From assembly GCA_019359235.1 (NCBI GenBank), contig JAHHHT010000022.1, positions 1 through 64,000 of the forward strand: a stretch of 64,000 bases of DNA, read 5' to 3'. Under the pieces are notes generated by a model. It had not been told where the DNA came from and did not search any database. It was given only the letters and a program-made list of their open reading frames with translations. Below, piece after piece: positions 8,805 to 18,643 of this stretch. The stretch comes from Oscillatoria princeps RMCB-10. Its GTDB lineage: Bacteria > Cyanobacteriota > Cyanobacteriia > Cyanobacteriales > Oscillatoriaceae. Made by a program: the position numbers and the translations under genes. The first letter of the stretch is position 1, and each line of letters opens with the position of its first letter.

Positions 8805-9959
8805 TTAATCAGCCAGACGCGATTTAAGTGGCAGCGTCACCGTCACTGCAGTGCCTGCTCCCACTTCCGAGTCTAGGGCAATTTTGCCGCCGTGCAAATC
8901 CACACACCGTTTAACAATTGCTAGCCCCAATCCTGTACCGGGGAGCGTGCCGACATTGCTGCCCCGGCTGAAGGCATTAAACAGTTTCCCCAAGTCGGCT
9001 GGGGGAATGCCAATGCCGCAGTCAGAAATGCGGAAAATAGCGGCATCGCTTTCCCAAGTCAGTTCCAACCGCACAGAGCCACCGTTGGCAGAATATTTGA
9101 TGGCATTAGAGAGCAAATTGGTCAAGATTTGCCGCAGGAGTTTTTCATCGAGTGCGGCGCGGGGAAGGGTGCTCTCCGGTGAGTGGTGGCAAACAAAAAT
9201 GATTTGGTGCTGGGGACTGGCTGTGAGTTGGGCTTCCGCCACCAAATGCCGGCAAAATGCTTCTAGATCCAGTGGGGCGGGTTTGAAGGTGAGTTTTCCG
9301 GCTTCGGCTTGGCTGATGCACAGCATGTCGCCCACCAAATCGTTGAGGTGCTGAGCGGCGGCTTGAATGCGGTGGAGGTGTTCGAGTTTTTTCTCCTCGC
9401 TCCACTGGTTGCCGTAATATTCCAGCAATTCAGCAGACGACAAAATGGCGGTCAGGGGGTTGCGGTACTCGTGGGACACCATGCTGACAATGCGGGATTT
9501 GAGGTCAGAGAGCTCTTTTTCTCTCTGCAGCGCCTTGAGAATTTCTGCCTCCGCCTGCCGTTCTTGCAGCAGCCGGCGCACGCGCAGCCGCAGCACCGCC
9601 CAGTGGATGGGCTTGGTGATGTAATCGGTGGCACCGACCTCGAAGGCTCGATCTACCGACTTTTCGTCTTCCAGGCTAGTAATCATCAGCACCGGCGTGC
9701 GGCTGCTGCTGTCAGTGGCTTGCAATTTGCTGCAGCAGGTAAAGCCATCCATCACCGGCATCTTGGCATCCAGCAGCACCATATCCGGGTTGAGAAGCGC
9801 GTAGGCATCTATTGCTTCGGCACCGTCACTGGCTTCGGCAACCTGATACCCTTCTTGTTCCATCGCCCGGCGCAGGATCTTCCGCGTCGTCCTGTCATCG
9901 TCCACTATCAGGATCAGGGGCGTATTTTTCTGGAAGGCGGTGATGTTCATGTTTGCCAC
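8805..9959 (-). CDS. Response regulator / histidine kinase hybrid
   Basis: 384 residues. An N-terminal receiver domain (residues about 14-130) shows the acidic pair in LIVDDD, the phospho-acceptor in MVLLDAKMP and the Lys in DYITKPI. A short coiled linker follows, then the dimerisation/His domain with SHEYRNPLTA (H-box, His about 163) and a complete HATPase domain with N box (NLLSNAIKY), G1 (DCGIGI) and G2 (GTGLGLAIV). No membrane segment or input domain other than the receiver is present, so it is a soluble kinase probably driven by phosphotransfer from another kinase. The partner is not evident; the OmpR-type regulator at 14250 is 4 kb away and is only a possible partner. Confidence 0.93.
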   Translation of the reverse strand: MANMNITAFQKNTPLILIVDDDRTTRKILRRAMEQEGYQVAEASDGAEAIDAYALLNPDMVLLDAKMPVMDGFTCCSKLQATDSSSRTPVLMITSLEDEKSVDRAFEVGATDYITKPIHWAVLRLRVRRLLQERQAEAEILKALQREKELSDLKSRIVSMVSHEYRNPLTAILSSAELLEYYGNQWSEEKKLEHLHRIQAAAQHLNDLVGDMLCISQAEAGKLTFKPAPLDLEAFCRHLVAEAQLTASPQHQIIFVCHHSPESTLPRAALDEKLLRQILTNLLSNAIKYSANGGSVRLELTWESDAAIFRISDCGIGIPPADLGKLFNAFSRGSNVGTLPGTGLGLAIVKRCVDLHGGKIALDSEVGAGTAVTVTLPLKSRLAD

Positions 9960-10340
9960 TTGCGGTCATTTCTATTATGGCCCCAGGAAGGCCGCACCTT
10001 GGGCCGCTGGAGGTAGCTTAATCTCTGGGCGCTCCCCAGGCTGTCACGCTCCTAATTTTCCTCTTTATTGCGCGTGCTATTCACTCGAAATTGCTCTAAA
10101 AGTCGTTTGACTCGCACGAGAATCCCCTCCTTTTCTTCTCGCCCTTATTCATTCTCTCCTCGCCCGCGCTTCACGCGCCTCGCCTCCGCTCTTTTCTAAA
10201 AAAACTATAAACAGCAATTTAAATGTACAACTTTGCATTTTTTTCCCGCAGTTCCCATGCGGCGTGGAAATTCCGGGTCAGGCAACCTAATATTCAATTC
10301 GGATGATTAATTATTATAACCTGGCGGGGGGAATTAGCAA

Positions 10341-10374
10341 TGCCCGGTGCCCGGTGCCCGGTGCCCAGTGCCCC
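10341..10374. repeat. GGTGCCC tandem heptamer
   Basis: Five copies of a GGTGCCC heptamer, the last ones degenerate, next to the 3' end of the NACHT gene. The gap 9960-10378 is otherwise AT/CT-rich and shows no gene. Confidence 0.85.
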
Positions 10375-10378
10375 ATTT

Positions 10379-13300
10379 TTAATTTTCAATGGTGAACTGT
10401 TTGAGCTGCTCGCTGGCAAACTCGCGCACCTTGTCATCGGGGTCGTGGGCTAGCCGGTCTTGCAGCAGGGGCTGCGTTTCGGGGTGGTGAGGGTAATGCT
10501 GGACAATTCCCACAAGTGCCTTGAGCCGGGGGTTGTCTTCAAAATCATACTGGCGCTCAAACGACTGGGTGACAGCGCAGCGATACAAAAATTCAAACAT
10601 GCCGGAGGTTTGCGACCAGCGCAGCGCTAATTGCTCCAGAGCCCACGACCGCACGCTCTCATCACTCTCGAACTGAGCCAGATTTTTCAGCAAGGGCAAG
10701 AGGGCGGGGTCATGCGGCCACCTCTCGGCCAGGGCCCGCACGGCTGTCCTTCGCAGGCAGTCGCTCTCACCCAACTGAGCGAGAGTTTTCAGCAAGGGCA
10801 AGGTGTCAGGCTCATCTGGCCACCCCTCAGCTAGGGCCACGGTGTCGCCCGCACATAATCGCTGTCATCCAACTGCGCTAGGGTTTTCAGCAGCGGCAAA
10901 ATGTTGGGGTCAGCCGGCCAGCATTTGGCCAATTGCGCCACAGCCGTGACTCGGACGCTCTCAGAGGTATCGGCTCTCACCAAAGCTACCAGCAGGGGCA
11001 AGGTGTCGGGGTCATTTGGCCAGCCTTGGGCCAATTGTACGGCAGCCGTCACCCGCACTTCCCAGTGTTCCGATGAACTCCCCAGGATCTTGAGCAGGGG
11101 CAAAGTGTCGGGGTGGTCTTTCCAGTGGGTGGCGATGGCTCTGACGGCTTTGATGGCAATCCAAGATTCGCTGCGACCTGCCAAACTTTCTAGCCGGTCG
11201 AGGGCGCGGTTGGCTGCGGCGGCGGTGGGGTGGCGGTTTCTCACTTCACCGAGGCACTCAGCTGCTAAAAACACGTTGGCGAACTCTTCTGAAAAGCCGC
11301 TTTCTTCGAGCAGGCCGTCAATCAGAACGGCGGCAAATCTGGCATCAATGGTGCCGGCAATCAGGCGCAGCACTTCATGCCAAGCTGGGTCGCGCCAGTG
11401 CTGCGCAAAAACTTCCCGCTTCAGGTCTTCAATCGTAAGAGTCTGCTTTTCCTTAAACTGCCAGACGAAATACCAGGCGCAGAAATATTCCAAAAAGGTG
11501 CGGTGCACGAAGGCGTAGTAATCCGCACGCCCAGTGGCACAAAATAAAATTGCGCTCGCGCAGCTGCTCAATAATTAACTTGGCAGCCCTTCTGGGATTG
11601 CTGACCTCCAGGGTTTTCAAATAGCGAGTGAAGATATTTTCCAGGTCGTCTGCATGAATCAGGTTGCCGGCCAGTCCTTGGGGGGCGGCTTGCATGTGAT
11701 AGGCTACTTGGCGCAGCATCTCCTGTTTTTCCCGGCGGTCGATGGTGTCGCTCGCCACCGGCAAATCTCTTTCCACGTCCCAGTTTTCCAGCAGCACCTG
11801 CGAAGCCTGGCTGTAGAGTTCGGCGCGATTGCGGGGCAGTTCCTGATTGCGGTTGAGAATTGCCATCATCGTCAGCAGCAGCGGGTTGCCGGCGAGTTCG
11901 CCTATCGCCGGTGAAGACTCAATGGCAGCTTGCAAGCGAGCGAGCTTGCGCTGTTTTTCTGTCTCGTCGCCAATCGCTAGCCGGTGCCATTTTTGCAAAA
12001 ATTCGCGGATTTGTTCGGGGGAGAGGTCTTGCAGGGTAAAGTGCCGGAACTGAGCGTCCCGCAGGGGTTGCGACTTGTAGCCAATGATCCGAGAGGTCAC
12101 CATCACCCGCACTTTGGGGTAGTCCGTGGTGAAGCGGACAATCTCCCTGATCGCGGCACCTCTGGTGTCTCGGTCAAAGACTTCATCGAGTCCGTCGAAG
12201 ATGACAAAGGCATTGCCGGCCATCAGCTGCTGGTGAAGCTGCTGCCGGTTGAGCCGGCAGATAACGCGACTGCCTTGATGGTAAAAGTCCAGGAAGTCTT
12301 TGGGGAGGTTGCGGTCGCGGGTGTAGTTGCGCAGCTCGATCAGCAGCGGAATCGTGTTGCTGGGTTTTTCCGCCCAGTTGAGAGCGAGGTACTGAGCCAA
12401 GGTAGACTTTCCGGAACCGGGATCGCCCAAAATCACTGTGTGCTGGCAGCTCGGATCGCTGAGGATTTCCAGCACTGAGCGGACGGACTTCTCGGCGGGC
12501 CGAAATGAAAGCTTTTGCGGCAGCTCAATTTCTCGGTCGCGCTCCAGTTGCTCGTCGAGCAAGTCCGCAACTCTTAGCCGTTTTTGATGCTCTTTGGGGA
12601 TGTCTCTCACCGGCAGCCCTTCGCGGGCGTTCTGCGGCACGAACATCTGCCACAATCGCAGCTTGTATTCGTAAGCGTCTGTCGATAGGGCGTCTAAGTT
12701 GAGGTGCCCGTAAACTTTGCGGATGCTCTCTCGATACTGCTGCAGGTCAAAATTCGGCACGAGCCCAGCCAGTTCTTCGGCGCTGCGCCGGATGGCTTCG
12801 AGATTTTGCGAGTCCAGGATGCTGCGCAACTCCTCAGATTCTCTGAGCAGGGCTTTGACTTTTCTGAGATACTGCTTGCCGATGGCTTCCCAGTCAAACT
12901 GGGAAGGCAGGGGCGGCAACCCCAGATTCTCCCAAGTTTTCGCAAGCCCAGCAGTGTCTAGCGCTTTGCAGTCTTCCTTAAAAGCGGTGCCTAATATTTT
13001 TTTGACCGATTTGGCGTAAATGAACTGATTTAAGGCTTTTTTGTACTGCTTGAGGTCTGCCGGAGAGCACCCCCAAGTCTCCAGTTCCTCCTGTAGCAGC
13101 CTCAGGAATTCCTTGAGGGCGCGACCCGCCGCCACATTCAATTCATACTTGCTGGCCAGGGTGGCTAGATTGCTGATGCAGTCACAAAAAAGGTCACTGG
13201 CGTAGTCTTCCAGTCTCCCTTGCGCCAGTCCGAGGAGGATGTCTTGAAAGACAAACCCCGTCAGTTCTTTTACTCCCCAGGCAACTAACCAGTCTACCAT
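10379..13300 (-). pseudogene. NACHT NTPase with HEAT repeats, two frameshifts
   Basis: A ~970-codon gene read in three pieces. The first (13300 to about 11545) holds a helical N-terminal region, then a NACHT/STAND NTPase: P-loop GDPGSGKST near residue 295, Walker B FVIFDGLDEV near 365 and sensor-like MVTSR. The second piece (about 11560 to 10845) resumes at RADYYAFVHRTFLEYFCAWYF, the conserved end of NACHT modules, and then HEAT repeats (WPNDPDTLPLLVAL). The third (10840-10379) continues the HEAT repeats to the end. The first junction needs one base removed, the second needs one base added, and pieces one and three are in the same frame. STAND proteins act as regulated signalling or defence switches. 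This copy is either inactivated, or carries assembly/sequencing errors. Confidence 0.85.
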
Positions 13301-14249
13301 GTTGCAATGCCTGAAAGCTTATAGCAATCTATGATAGTCCGCACAGAGCGCGGGGGCGCACCGGCATCGGGAGGCCGCCGGCAGCACCGAGCCTCCCGAT
13401 GCCCCCTGCCGAACAGCCTTGCAAGGCTGCCGGTTTTTTCTCTCCCCCTCTCCCGTAAACCCCTCTTTCCCGACCCTGATATTTTTGTCCATCTGGAACC
13501 CTCCCCAACTGACCTGTCCCCTCCGCTCCGGCCCCCTCTATTTTCCGGATGTAAAGTTTTCCTTTAACCAGCGGTCACAAGTCATACACTATAATAAAAG
13601 CATTAATTTTAAAGAAAAAACTGGGCATTGTTTTTAAAACAAATAAAACGGATAGACGGGAGGGCGTCCCCGGAGGGAGGGGGCTGGCGAGAGCAGGTTT
13701 TTTCTGCAAGTCTTCAGGAGCCGGCGGGCCTGAGCAGCTCAAACCTCGATATTCACGTCAATTCTCCCCCAGCGCCCCACGCCCAGAGGGGGTGCCCAGC
13801 CCCCTGTTCAGAACCCCCTTCCTGCAAAACTCACTCCCGAAAAGGGTGCACAATTCTACTTTCTCAGTGTCGCAGCCCACTTTCTCGGCAATTTTCGCTC
13901 GCCCGCGCACGGCTTTTTCACGCTCTGAGTCTGACAATATTTTAAGTTATGGTAGTATGGGACAGTCTCTATACACGGCTGCTAACCCCCCTCTCATTTA
14001 AGGAATAGCTAACAAAAAGTTACTTTTCGTTGCGCTAAACTCCTGACACGAGTTCCAATCTCGTGCCGGTAGGTTAAGATAGTTGACCGCTAGGTTCCTC
14101 GCCGATAATTTTCTAAAATGCTGGATAAACGACTGTGCGGGGAGGCTATTTCCCTCACGGTTGCGTAGATTGCTGCCAGGGCTTCACCTGGCGAAAGCCA
14201 TCGGTCTGACGAATCTTTCTTGCCCATTTGTTAGAGCAAGGTTGTGGAC
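13301..14249. other. Long intergenic region, no gene seen
   Basis: About 950 bp between the divergent NACHT and response-regulator genes. It holds a perfect 13-bp inverted repeat (GGCATCGGGAGGC at 13363-13375 with GCCTCCCGATGCC at 13391-13403), close to the NACHT start and possibly in its leader. A short hairpin CACGAG-TTCCAAT-CTCGTG lies at 14047-14065. Open frames here are proline/serine-rich and lack support. Promoters of both genes should lie here, but I cannot place them with confidence. Confidence 0.5.
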
Positions 14250-14963
14250 ATGGCCCCTGCCAAGATTCTTGTCGTTGATGACGACCCGGCAATCCGGAAT
14301 TTAATCCATCGCTTTTTGAGCAAGCAAAACTATGAAGTGGAGTCTGCAGAGGACGGTAAGAGCGCCCTAGAGCTGTTTGAGCACCTGAATCCCGATCTGG
14401 TGATTCTGGATGTCAACTTGCCGGACACCACCGGCTACCAGCTCTGTCAAGAAATGCAGCAGCGCACCGGCGTGTTTGTCCTGATGCTGACCAGCCGCAC
14501 GGACGAAGCTGACATTATCCAGGGCTTTTCCCAAGGTGCGGATGACTACATCACCAAGCCGTTCCGTCTGGTTGAGCTCGCCGCTAGAGTGGCGGCGATT
14601 TTGAAGCGCCGGCGGATCGTCACCGCCAACGAACTGCAAACCCTCACTTTCGGCGGGCTGTACATCGATCCGGTGCGCCGCGAGGTAATGCTCAACAGTG
14701 AGATGGTGCCCTTAACCGCCCTCGAATTTGATTTGCTGTATTTTTTGGCCAGCCACCCCAATCGGGTTTGGCGCAGAACTGAACTGCTGCAACAAGTCTG
14801 GGACTACGACTATGTCGGCGACCAGCGGGTGGTGGACGTGCATATTGGCCAAATTCGCCGCAAGATTGAACCCGATGCCACCCAGCCTTCCCTGATTCAA
14901 ACTGTTCGCGGCGTCGGCTACAAGTTCGAGCTACCGGCCACTTCTGGGACCTCTAAGGCGTGA
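14250..14963 (+). CDS. OmpR-family response regulator
   Basis: 237 residues. A receiver domain (residues about 5-120) has the acidic pair in VVDDD, phospho-acceptor Asp in VILDVNLPD, Thr/Ser in MLTSR and Lys in DYITKPF. A winged-helix DNA-binding domain of the OmpR/PhoB type follows (LTALEFDLLYFLASHPNRVWRR, VDVHIGQIRRKI, QTVRGVGYKF). It would regulate transcription in response to a sensor kinase. The ATG at 14250 has AAGG 8 bases upstream; the GTG at 14244 is too near that site. The sequence does not match RpaA or RpaB well, so no symbol is given. It is not beside a kinase gene. Confidence 0.92.
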   Translation: MAPAKILVVDDDPAIRNLIHRFLSKQNYEVESAEDGKSALELFEHLNPDLVILDVNLPDTTGYQLCQEMQQRTGVFVLMLTSRTDEADIIQGFSQGADDYITKPFRLVELAARVAAILKRRRIVTANELQTLTFGGLYIDPVRREVMLNSEMVPLTALEFDLLYFLASHPNRVWRRTELLQQVWDYDYVGDQRVVDVHIGQIRRKIEPDATQPSLIQTVRGVGYKFELPATSGTSKA

Positions 14964-15224
14964 GGGAGCCAGCACGGCGCAGGCTTTGGCTGAAACCCCG
15001 CCAGCCAGCACCAGCCCCGACTTGCCCCCTGAAGCCGTCAGGCGTCTGTCCGGGGTGTGACGATTAGATAATTGAATCGCCGGACATTCCCTGACATTTC
15101 TCCCAGTGGCCGGCTGCTGTATGACATATCACTTGCGCGGGCTAGCTGCTGGCGCAGCCGCTGCGAAGCACGCAGCGGCTCCGCAGGAGCGCTTTTGCTT
15201 CGGGTCACCGGCACCCTCACCTTC

Positions 15225-15366
15225 AGAGACTGTTTCTAAATAATTGTTAAGGCCGCCAGGGGTTGAGAAACCGGGTTTCTTTTGCTGGGTCAAGTGATAT
15301 GTAATGGCCCAAAGCCACAAGAAACCCGGTTTCTGGCTCCTTCACTTTTCTTTAGAAACAGTCTCT
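15225..15366. mobile_element. MITE-like element with 16-bp terminal inverted repeats
   Basis: A 142-bp non-coding element bounded by perfect 16-bp inverted repeats AGAGACTGTTTCTAAA (15225-15240) and TTTAGAAACAGTCTCT (15351-15366). Inside, a GAAACCGGGTTTC arm near 15266 and a GAAACCCGGTTTC arm near 15320 form a second inverted pair, so the whole element could fold into one long hairpin. No clear target duplication is seen. It sits between the OmpR-type regulator and the decayed tnpB, in the only part of 14964-15459 with recognisable structure. Confidence 0.75.
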
Positions 15367-15459
15367 CACGCGGGCGTGTGTGTGACAATTTGATAAGACG
15401 CAATCAATGACTGAAAAATTCTGATATAATCTGATTGGGGTGCGGCCAAAATAACTCTC

Positions 15460-16752
15460 GTGAAAGTCGCAGAAAGGCATTACATAGATAGACAGCACCG
15501 ATTTTTCCTTTCCTTGGATGAGTTATCCTTTAAGTCCAAGAACTTGTATAACTTGTCGGCATACTACATGAGGCGGGGGCGGGTTTATGACAATCCTGAG
15601 CTGTGTCACAAGGATTTCGGGCGAACCCGCCCCTACAATCGAGGTGCCATCTGAGTGACCGCCTGACCCTCAAAGAGCTTTATGCGGTACTGAAACCGAC
15701 AGAAGCGTATAAAGCCTTACCAGCTAAGGTAAGCAATCAGATTATTAAGCAGGTTATTCACGATGGGTCGGCGTGTCAAGAGGCAACACTTGCATACCTA
15801 GACGACAGCAGCAAGTTCCAAGGGCAACCTCAAATTCCTAAATACAAGCATAAAACTTGTGGCCGCAATCTGGTACGATAATCAATCTATAGGTCAGAGA
15901 GGGAAACACAAGAATAGCGGATTGTTGCGCCTGTCCCAAACTAACATAGTTGTTCAGACACGAGTTCTGGATGTCGTAGAGGTGCGGCGCAGTACCCAGA
16001 GTGGCCTCTGACGTTATTGAGGTGGTCTATGAAAAGCCTGCGACTCTTGCTCAGCTGAACCCCCGGCTGGTAGCTGGAATATATTTGGGGATTGACAATC
16101 AGGCGGCATTAGTGTCAAACTTTCCCCGGTTTTGTGCCGATTTTAGTGGGCGGCGATCGCCTGAAGTCTATCAATCAGGGCTATAACAAGAAGGTGGCTG
16201 TTCTTAAATCTTGCGTTACAGGGAAAATGTCAAACTAGCAAGCGGATACAGCAGATTACTTTTAAGCGCAATAAACAAGTTGATGACTATTTGCACAAAG
16301 CCAGTCGCTTCATTGTAGACTGCTTGGTAGAGTCGCAAATAGGCCAGCGAGTTATCGGAAAAAATCCTGAGGGTCAGCCAGAAGTCGATTTGGGTAAAAA
16401 GAGCCACCAGAGTTTCGTTTATATTCCCCATGCTAGACTCATCGAAATGATTACTTATAAAGCTGAAATCGCTGGTATTAAGGTGGCTGTTACCGATGAT
16501 TCCTATACCAGTAAAACTTCCTTTCTTGATTTGGGCTGGCGCGAAAAGCGTGAGTCTTATCAGGGCAAAAGGGTCAAGAGAGGGCTGTTTAGATCCAGCA
16601 ATGGTGCGCTAATTAATGCGGACGGTAACGGAGCTTTTAACATAATCCGAAAAGTCAGCGGAAACGAGCCTTTTAATCAGGTTACGCTCCGTGTGGGAGG
16701 TGGCAAGCAGTTTCACCTGTACGGGTTTCTCCCGTGCGAAAAACAACCCTGA
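15460..16752 (+). pseudogene. tnpB: Decayed tnpB (IS200/IS605 OrfB-type)
   Basis: Fragments in several frames add up to one TnpB. The N-terminus reads VAERHYIDRQHRFF and SKNLYNLSAYY (GTG start near 15460). YKALPAKVSNQIIKQ and GQPQIPKYK follow at 15660-15881, AGIYLGIDNQAALVSN at about 16070 (RuvC-I Asp in GID), and a long C-terminal piece runs from about 16205 to 16752 with ESQIGQRVIG, SFVYIPHARLIEMI, DDSYTSKTSFLD and NADGNGAFNIIRKV (RuvC-III Asp). TnpB is the RNA-guided nuclease of IS605-type elements. At least three frame breaks plus an inserted 65-bp repeat at 15572-15636 mean it is dead. No tnpA is present and the element ends could not be placed. The 731-bp stretch after it up to 17483 has no gene. 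Confidence 0.85.
15572..15636. repeat. GGGGCGGG-family repeat inserted in tnpB
   Basis: Starts GGCGGGGGCGGGTTTA and ends GCGAACCCGCCCCTAC, the same ends and inner motifs (CAATCC, CTGTGTC, GATTTCGGG) as the copies at 40874-40940 and 41420-41486. It falls inside the conserved N-terminal region of the tnpB remnant, directly after LYNLSAYYMR, so it inserted there. Confidence 0.8.
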
Positions 16753-17130
16753 AAGTTAGGTAATGTCGCGCATTGTCCCGCTTTTGGTGAACTGTTTGTC
16801 CAGTTTCTCTTCCCGGCCACACGTCCGGGCCCGCACCTGCTCCAGCCCTGATTGGATATTCTCAGTTTCGGTTGAATACTTTTATTTTGGCGGCAGGTCG
16901 CAGTGCTGTCGTCTCGCCTGCCGTCTGGCTTTTATGCTCGTAAGCCAGTGTTTATTCAATAAGCAACAAGCCGTATATTAGAGGAGTTTTGCCGGCCCTC
17001 CCTGACGCGGCTCCGGCAGCCGCAGTCAGGAGGCCGCGCTGCGAGCGAAAACAAATTAATTAACCGGACAAAAGCCTAAAACATCTGAGTCCGTGGCGCT
17101 GTCAGGAATCTTACCTGTATATTAAATTTA

Positions 17131-17275
17131 CTCAAGTTGCTACCTGCAAGTCATTGCATCCAGATCCCCCCTTTCCCCCCCTTAAAAAGGGGGGCGCAAG
17201 AGATTGTCCCCCCCCTTTTGAAGGGGGGGCTAGGGGGGGATCTCCACGCTCGTACTGCGTGCGTAGCAACTTGGG
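17131..17275. mobile_element. MITE-like element A (AAGTTGCTAC ends)
   Basis: Terminal inverted repeats AAGTTGCTAC (17134-17143) and GTAGCAACTT (17263-17272). The inside carries GATCCCCCC, CCCCTTAAAAAGGGG and the reverse GGGGGGGATC, making the whole element a long imperfect palindrome. A 7-bp direct repeat TTAAATT flanks it (17123-17129 and 17276-17282), as expected for a target duplication. Element B at 53483-53641 is the same sequence type in inverse orientation. Confidence 0.75.
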
Positions 17276-17483
17276 TTAAATTCAACTTGGCAGCCGGTGA
17301 AATAAAGACTGGGCAGACAGCAGTTAAAAAAAGTGATTAACCGGAGTGAAGGCGGCGCGAGTTGCTAACCCCGGCGGGGAGGGGGCGCAGGGATTGCCCA
17401 CAGAAAAGCGATGCCGGTGCCGGTGCCATTACAATGGATCGCATCTGCTCTGCGCAGAGCAAGCGGTGTTGTCGTGAGAGATT

Positions 17484-18485
17484 ATGTCGATTATCGTGGC
17501 TGATGACCTGAGCAAGGTCTATCCGGTGGCGGTCAAGGAACCGGGGCTCAAGGGGACGTTGCGCCACTTCCTGCGCCGCACTTACCGCCAGGTGCGGGCA
17601 GTTCAGGGGGTTTCCTTTGAAATTGAACCCGGCGAGGTGGTGGGATTTTTGGGGCCAAACGGTGCCGGAAAAACCACGACCCTGAAAATGCTCACCGGCC
17701 TGATCTATCCTTCTGCCGGTCGGGTGCGGGTGGCAGAACAGGTCCCTTTCCGGCGGGAGGCTTCGTTTTTGCAAAAAATTACCCTGGTGATGGGGCAAAA
17801 GCAGCAGCTGATTTGGGACTTGCCGGTGCTCGACTCCCTGAGGATCAATGCTGCTGTCTACGGCATCCCCGACAAAGAGTACCGCCGGCGTGTCAGTCTC
17901 CTGACAGAAATGCTCTCCCTGGAAAACAAGCTCAATGTGCCGGTGCGCAAGCTTTCCCTCGGTGAGCGCATGAAGGCAGAGCTGATGGCGGCGCTGCTCC
18001 ACCAGCCCCAAGTGCTGTTTCTGGACGAGCCAACCCTGGGACTGGATGTCAACGCCCAGGTGGCGGTGCGGGAATTCCTGCGCGAGTACAACCAGCGCTA
18101 CGGGGCGACAGTGCTGCTGACTAGCCACTACATGGCAGACATCACCGCTCTGTGCCGGCGGGTTATTTTAATCCACGAGGGTCAGCTCGTTTACGACGGC
18201 AGTTTGGACTTGTTGCTAGAGCGCTTCTCCCCCTACCGGGAAGTTCAGGTGGAACTCGCCCACCCCCTGCCGGTGCAGACCCTGCAGGCTAGCTCCCTGC
18301 TGTCTTCCTACGGGGAAGTGGAATCGGTGGATGGCCAGTCGGTGCGTCTCCTGGTGCAGCGCGAGTCGCTGACCGGCACGCTGACAAGGATTCTCGCGGA
18401 GTTAGAGGTGCTGGACTTGAAGGTGACAGACCCGCCGGTGGAAGAAGTGATTGGCCGGGTATTCCGCACCGGCGCGGTTTCGTGA
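17484..18485 (+). CDS. ABC-2 type exporter, ATP-binding subunit
   Basis: 333 residues with a complete ABC ATPase: Walker A GPNGAGKT near residue 59, Q-loop MGQKQQ, signature LSLGERMKAE near 155, Walker B QVLFLDEPT and switch His in LTSHY. An N-terminal extension before the ABC core and a C-terminal ~90-residue regulatory segment are typical of the ABC-2/DUF990 group. It would power export of an unidentified substrate together with the permease that follows at 18644. Both genes are co-directional with 158 bp between them, which holds a GTTCCGGGGC palindrome. Start ATG at 17484. Confidence 0.92.
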   Translation: MSIIVADDLSKVYPVAVKEPGLKGTLRHFLRRTYRQVRAVQGVSFEIEPGEVVGFLGPNGAGKTTTLKMLTGLIYPSAGRVRVAEQVPFRREASFLQKITLVMGQKQQLIWDLPVLDSLRINAAVYGIPDKEYRRRVSLLTEMLSLENKLNVPVRKLSLGERMKAELMAALLHQPQVLFLDEPTLGLDVNAQVAVREFLREYNQRYGATVLLTSHYMADITALCRRVILIHEGQLVYDGSLDLLLERFSPYREVQVELAHPLPVQTLQASSLLSSYGEVESVDGQSVRLLVQRESLTGTLTRILAELEVLDLKVTDPPVEEVIGRVFRTGAVS

Positions 18486-18520
18486 CAGGCTTTACGCTTG
18501 TACAGTATTTTTATAACCTC

Positions 18521-18543
18521 GTTCCGGGGCAGAGCCCCGGAAC
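18521..18543. repeat. Palindrome between the two ABC genes
   Basis: Perfect inverted repeat GTTCCGGGGC-AGA-GCCCCGGAAC, followed by a smaller AGGCTCTGCCT palindrome. It belongs to the same GTTCC...GGAAC family as 3884-3908 and 32801-32825. Its position between two genes of one operon could stabilise or attenuate the message. Confidence 0.75.
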
Positions 18544-18643
18544 ACAAAGGAGGCTCTGCCTCTTGTTGTTCAGCGCTTCCGGTTTAACCGCGATCCAGGG
18601 CCGGCAGCGAGAGACAATAGAAAAGTATTCAAGCGTAAATAAT

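Noticed and set aside
13990-14035. HLR1-type (RpaB) site upstream of the OmpR-type regulator
   Set aside because: GTTAC and GTTGC are spaced roughly right but neither half matches the consensus well.
14040-14075. tRNA-like T-arm (CACGAG-TTCCAAT-CTCGTG)
   Set aside because: No matching acceptor stem, D-arm or anticodon arm could be placed around it; it is just a hairpin.
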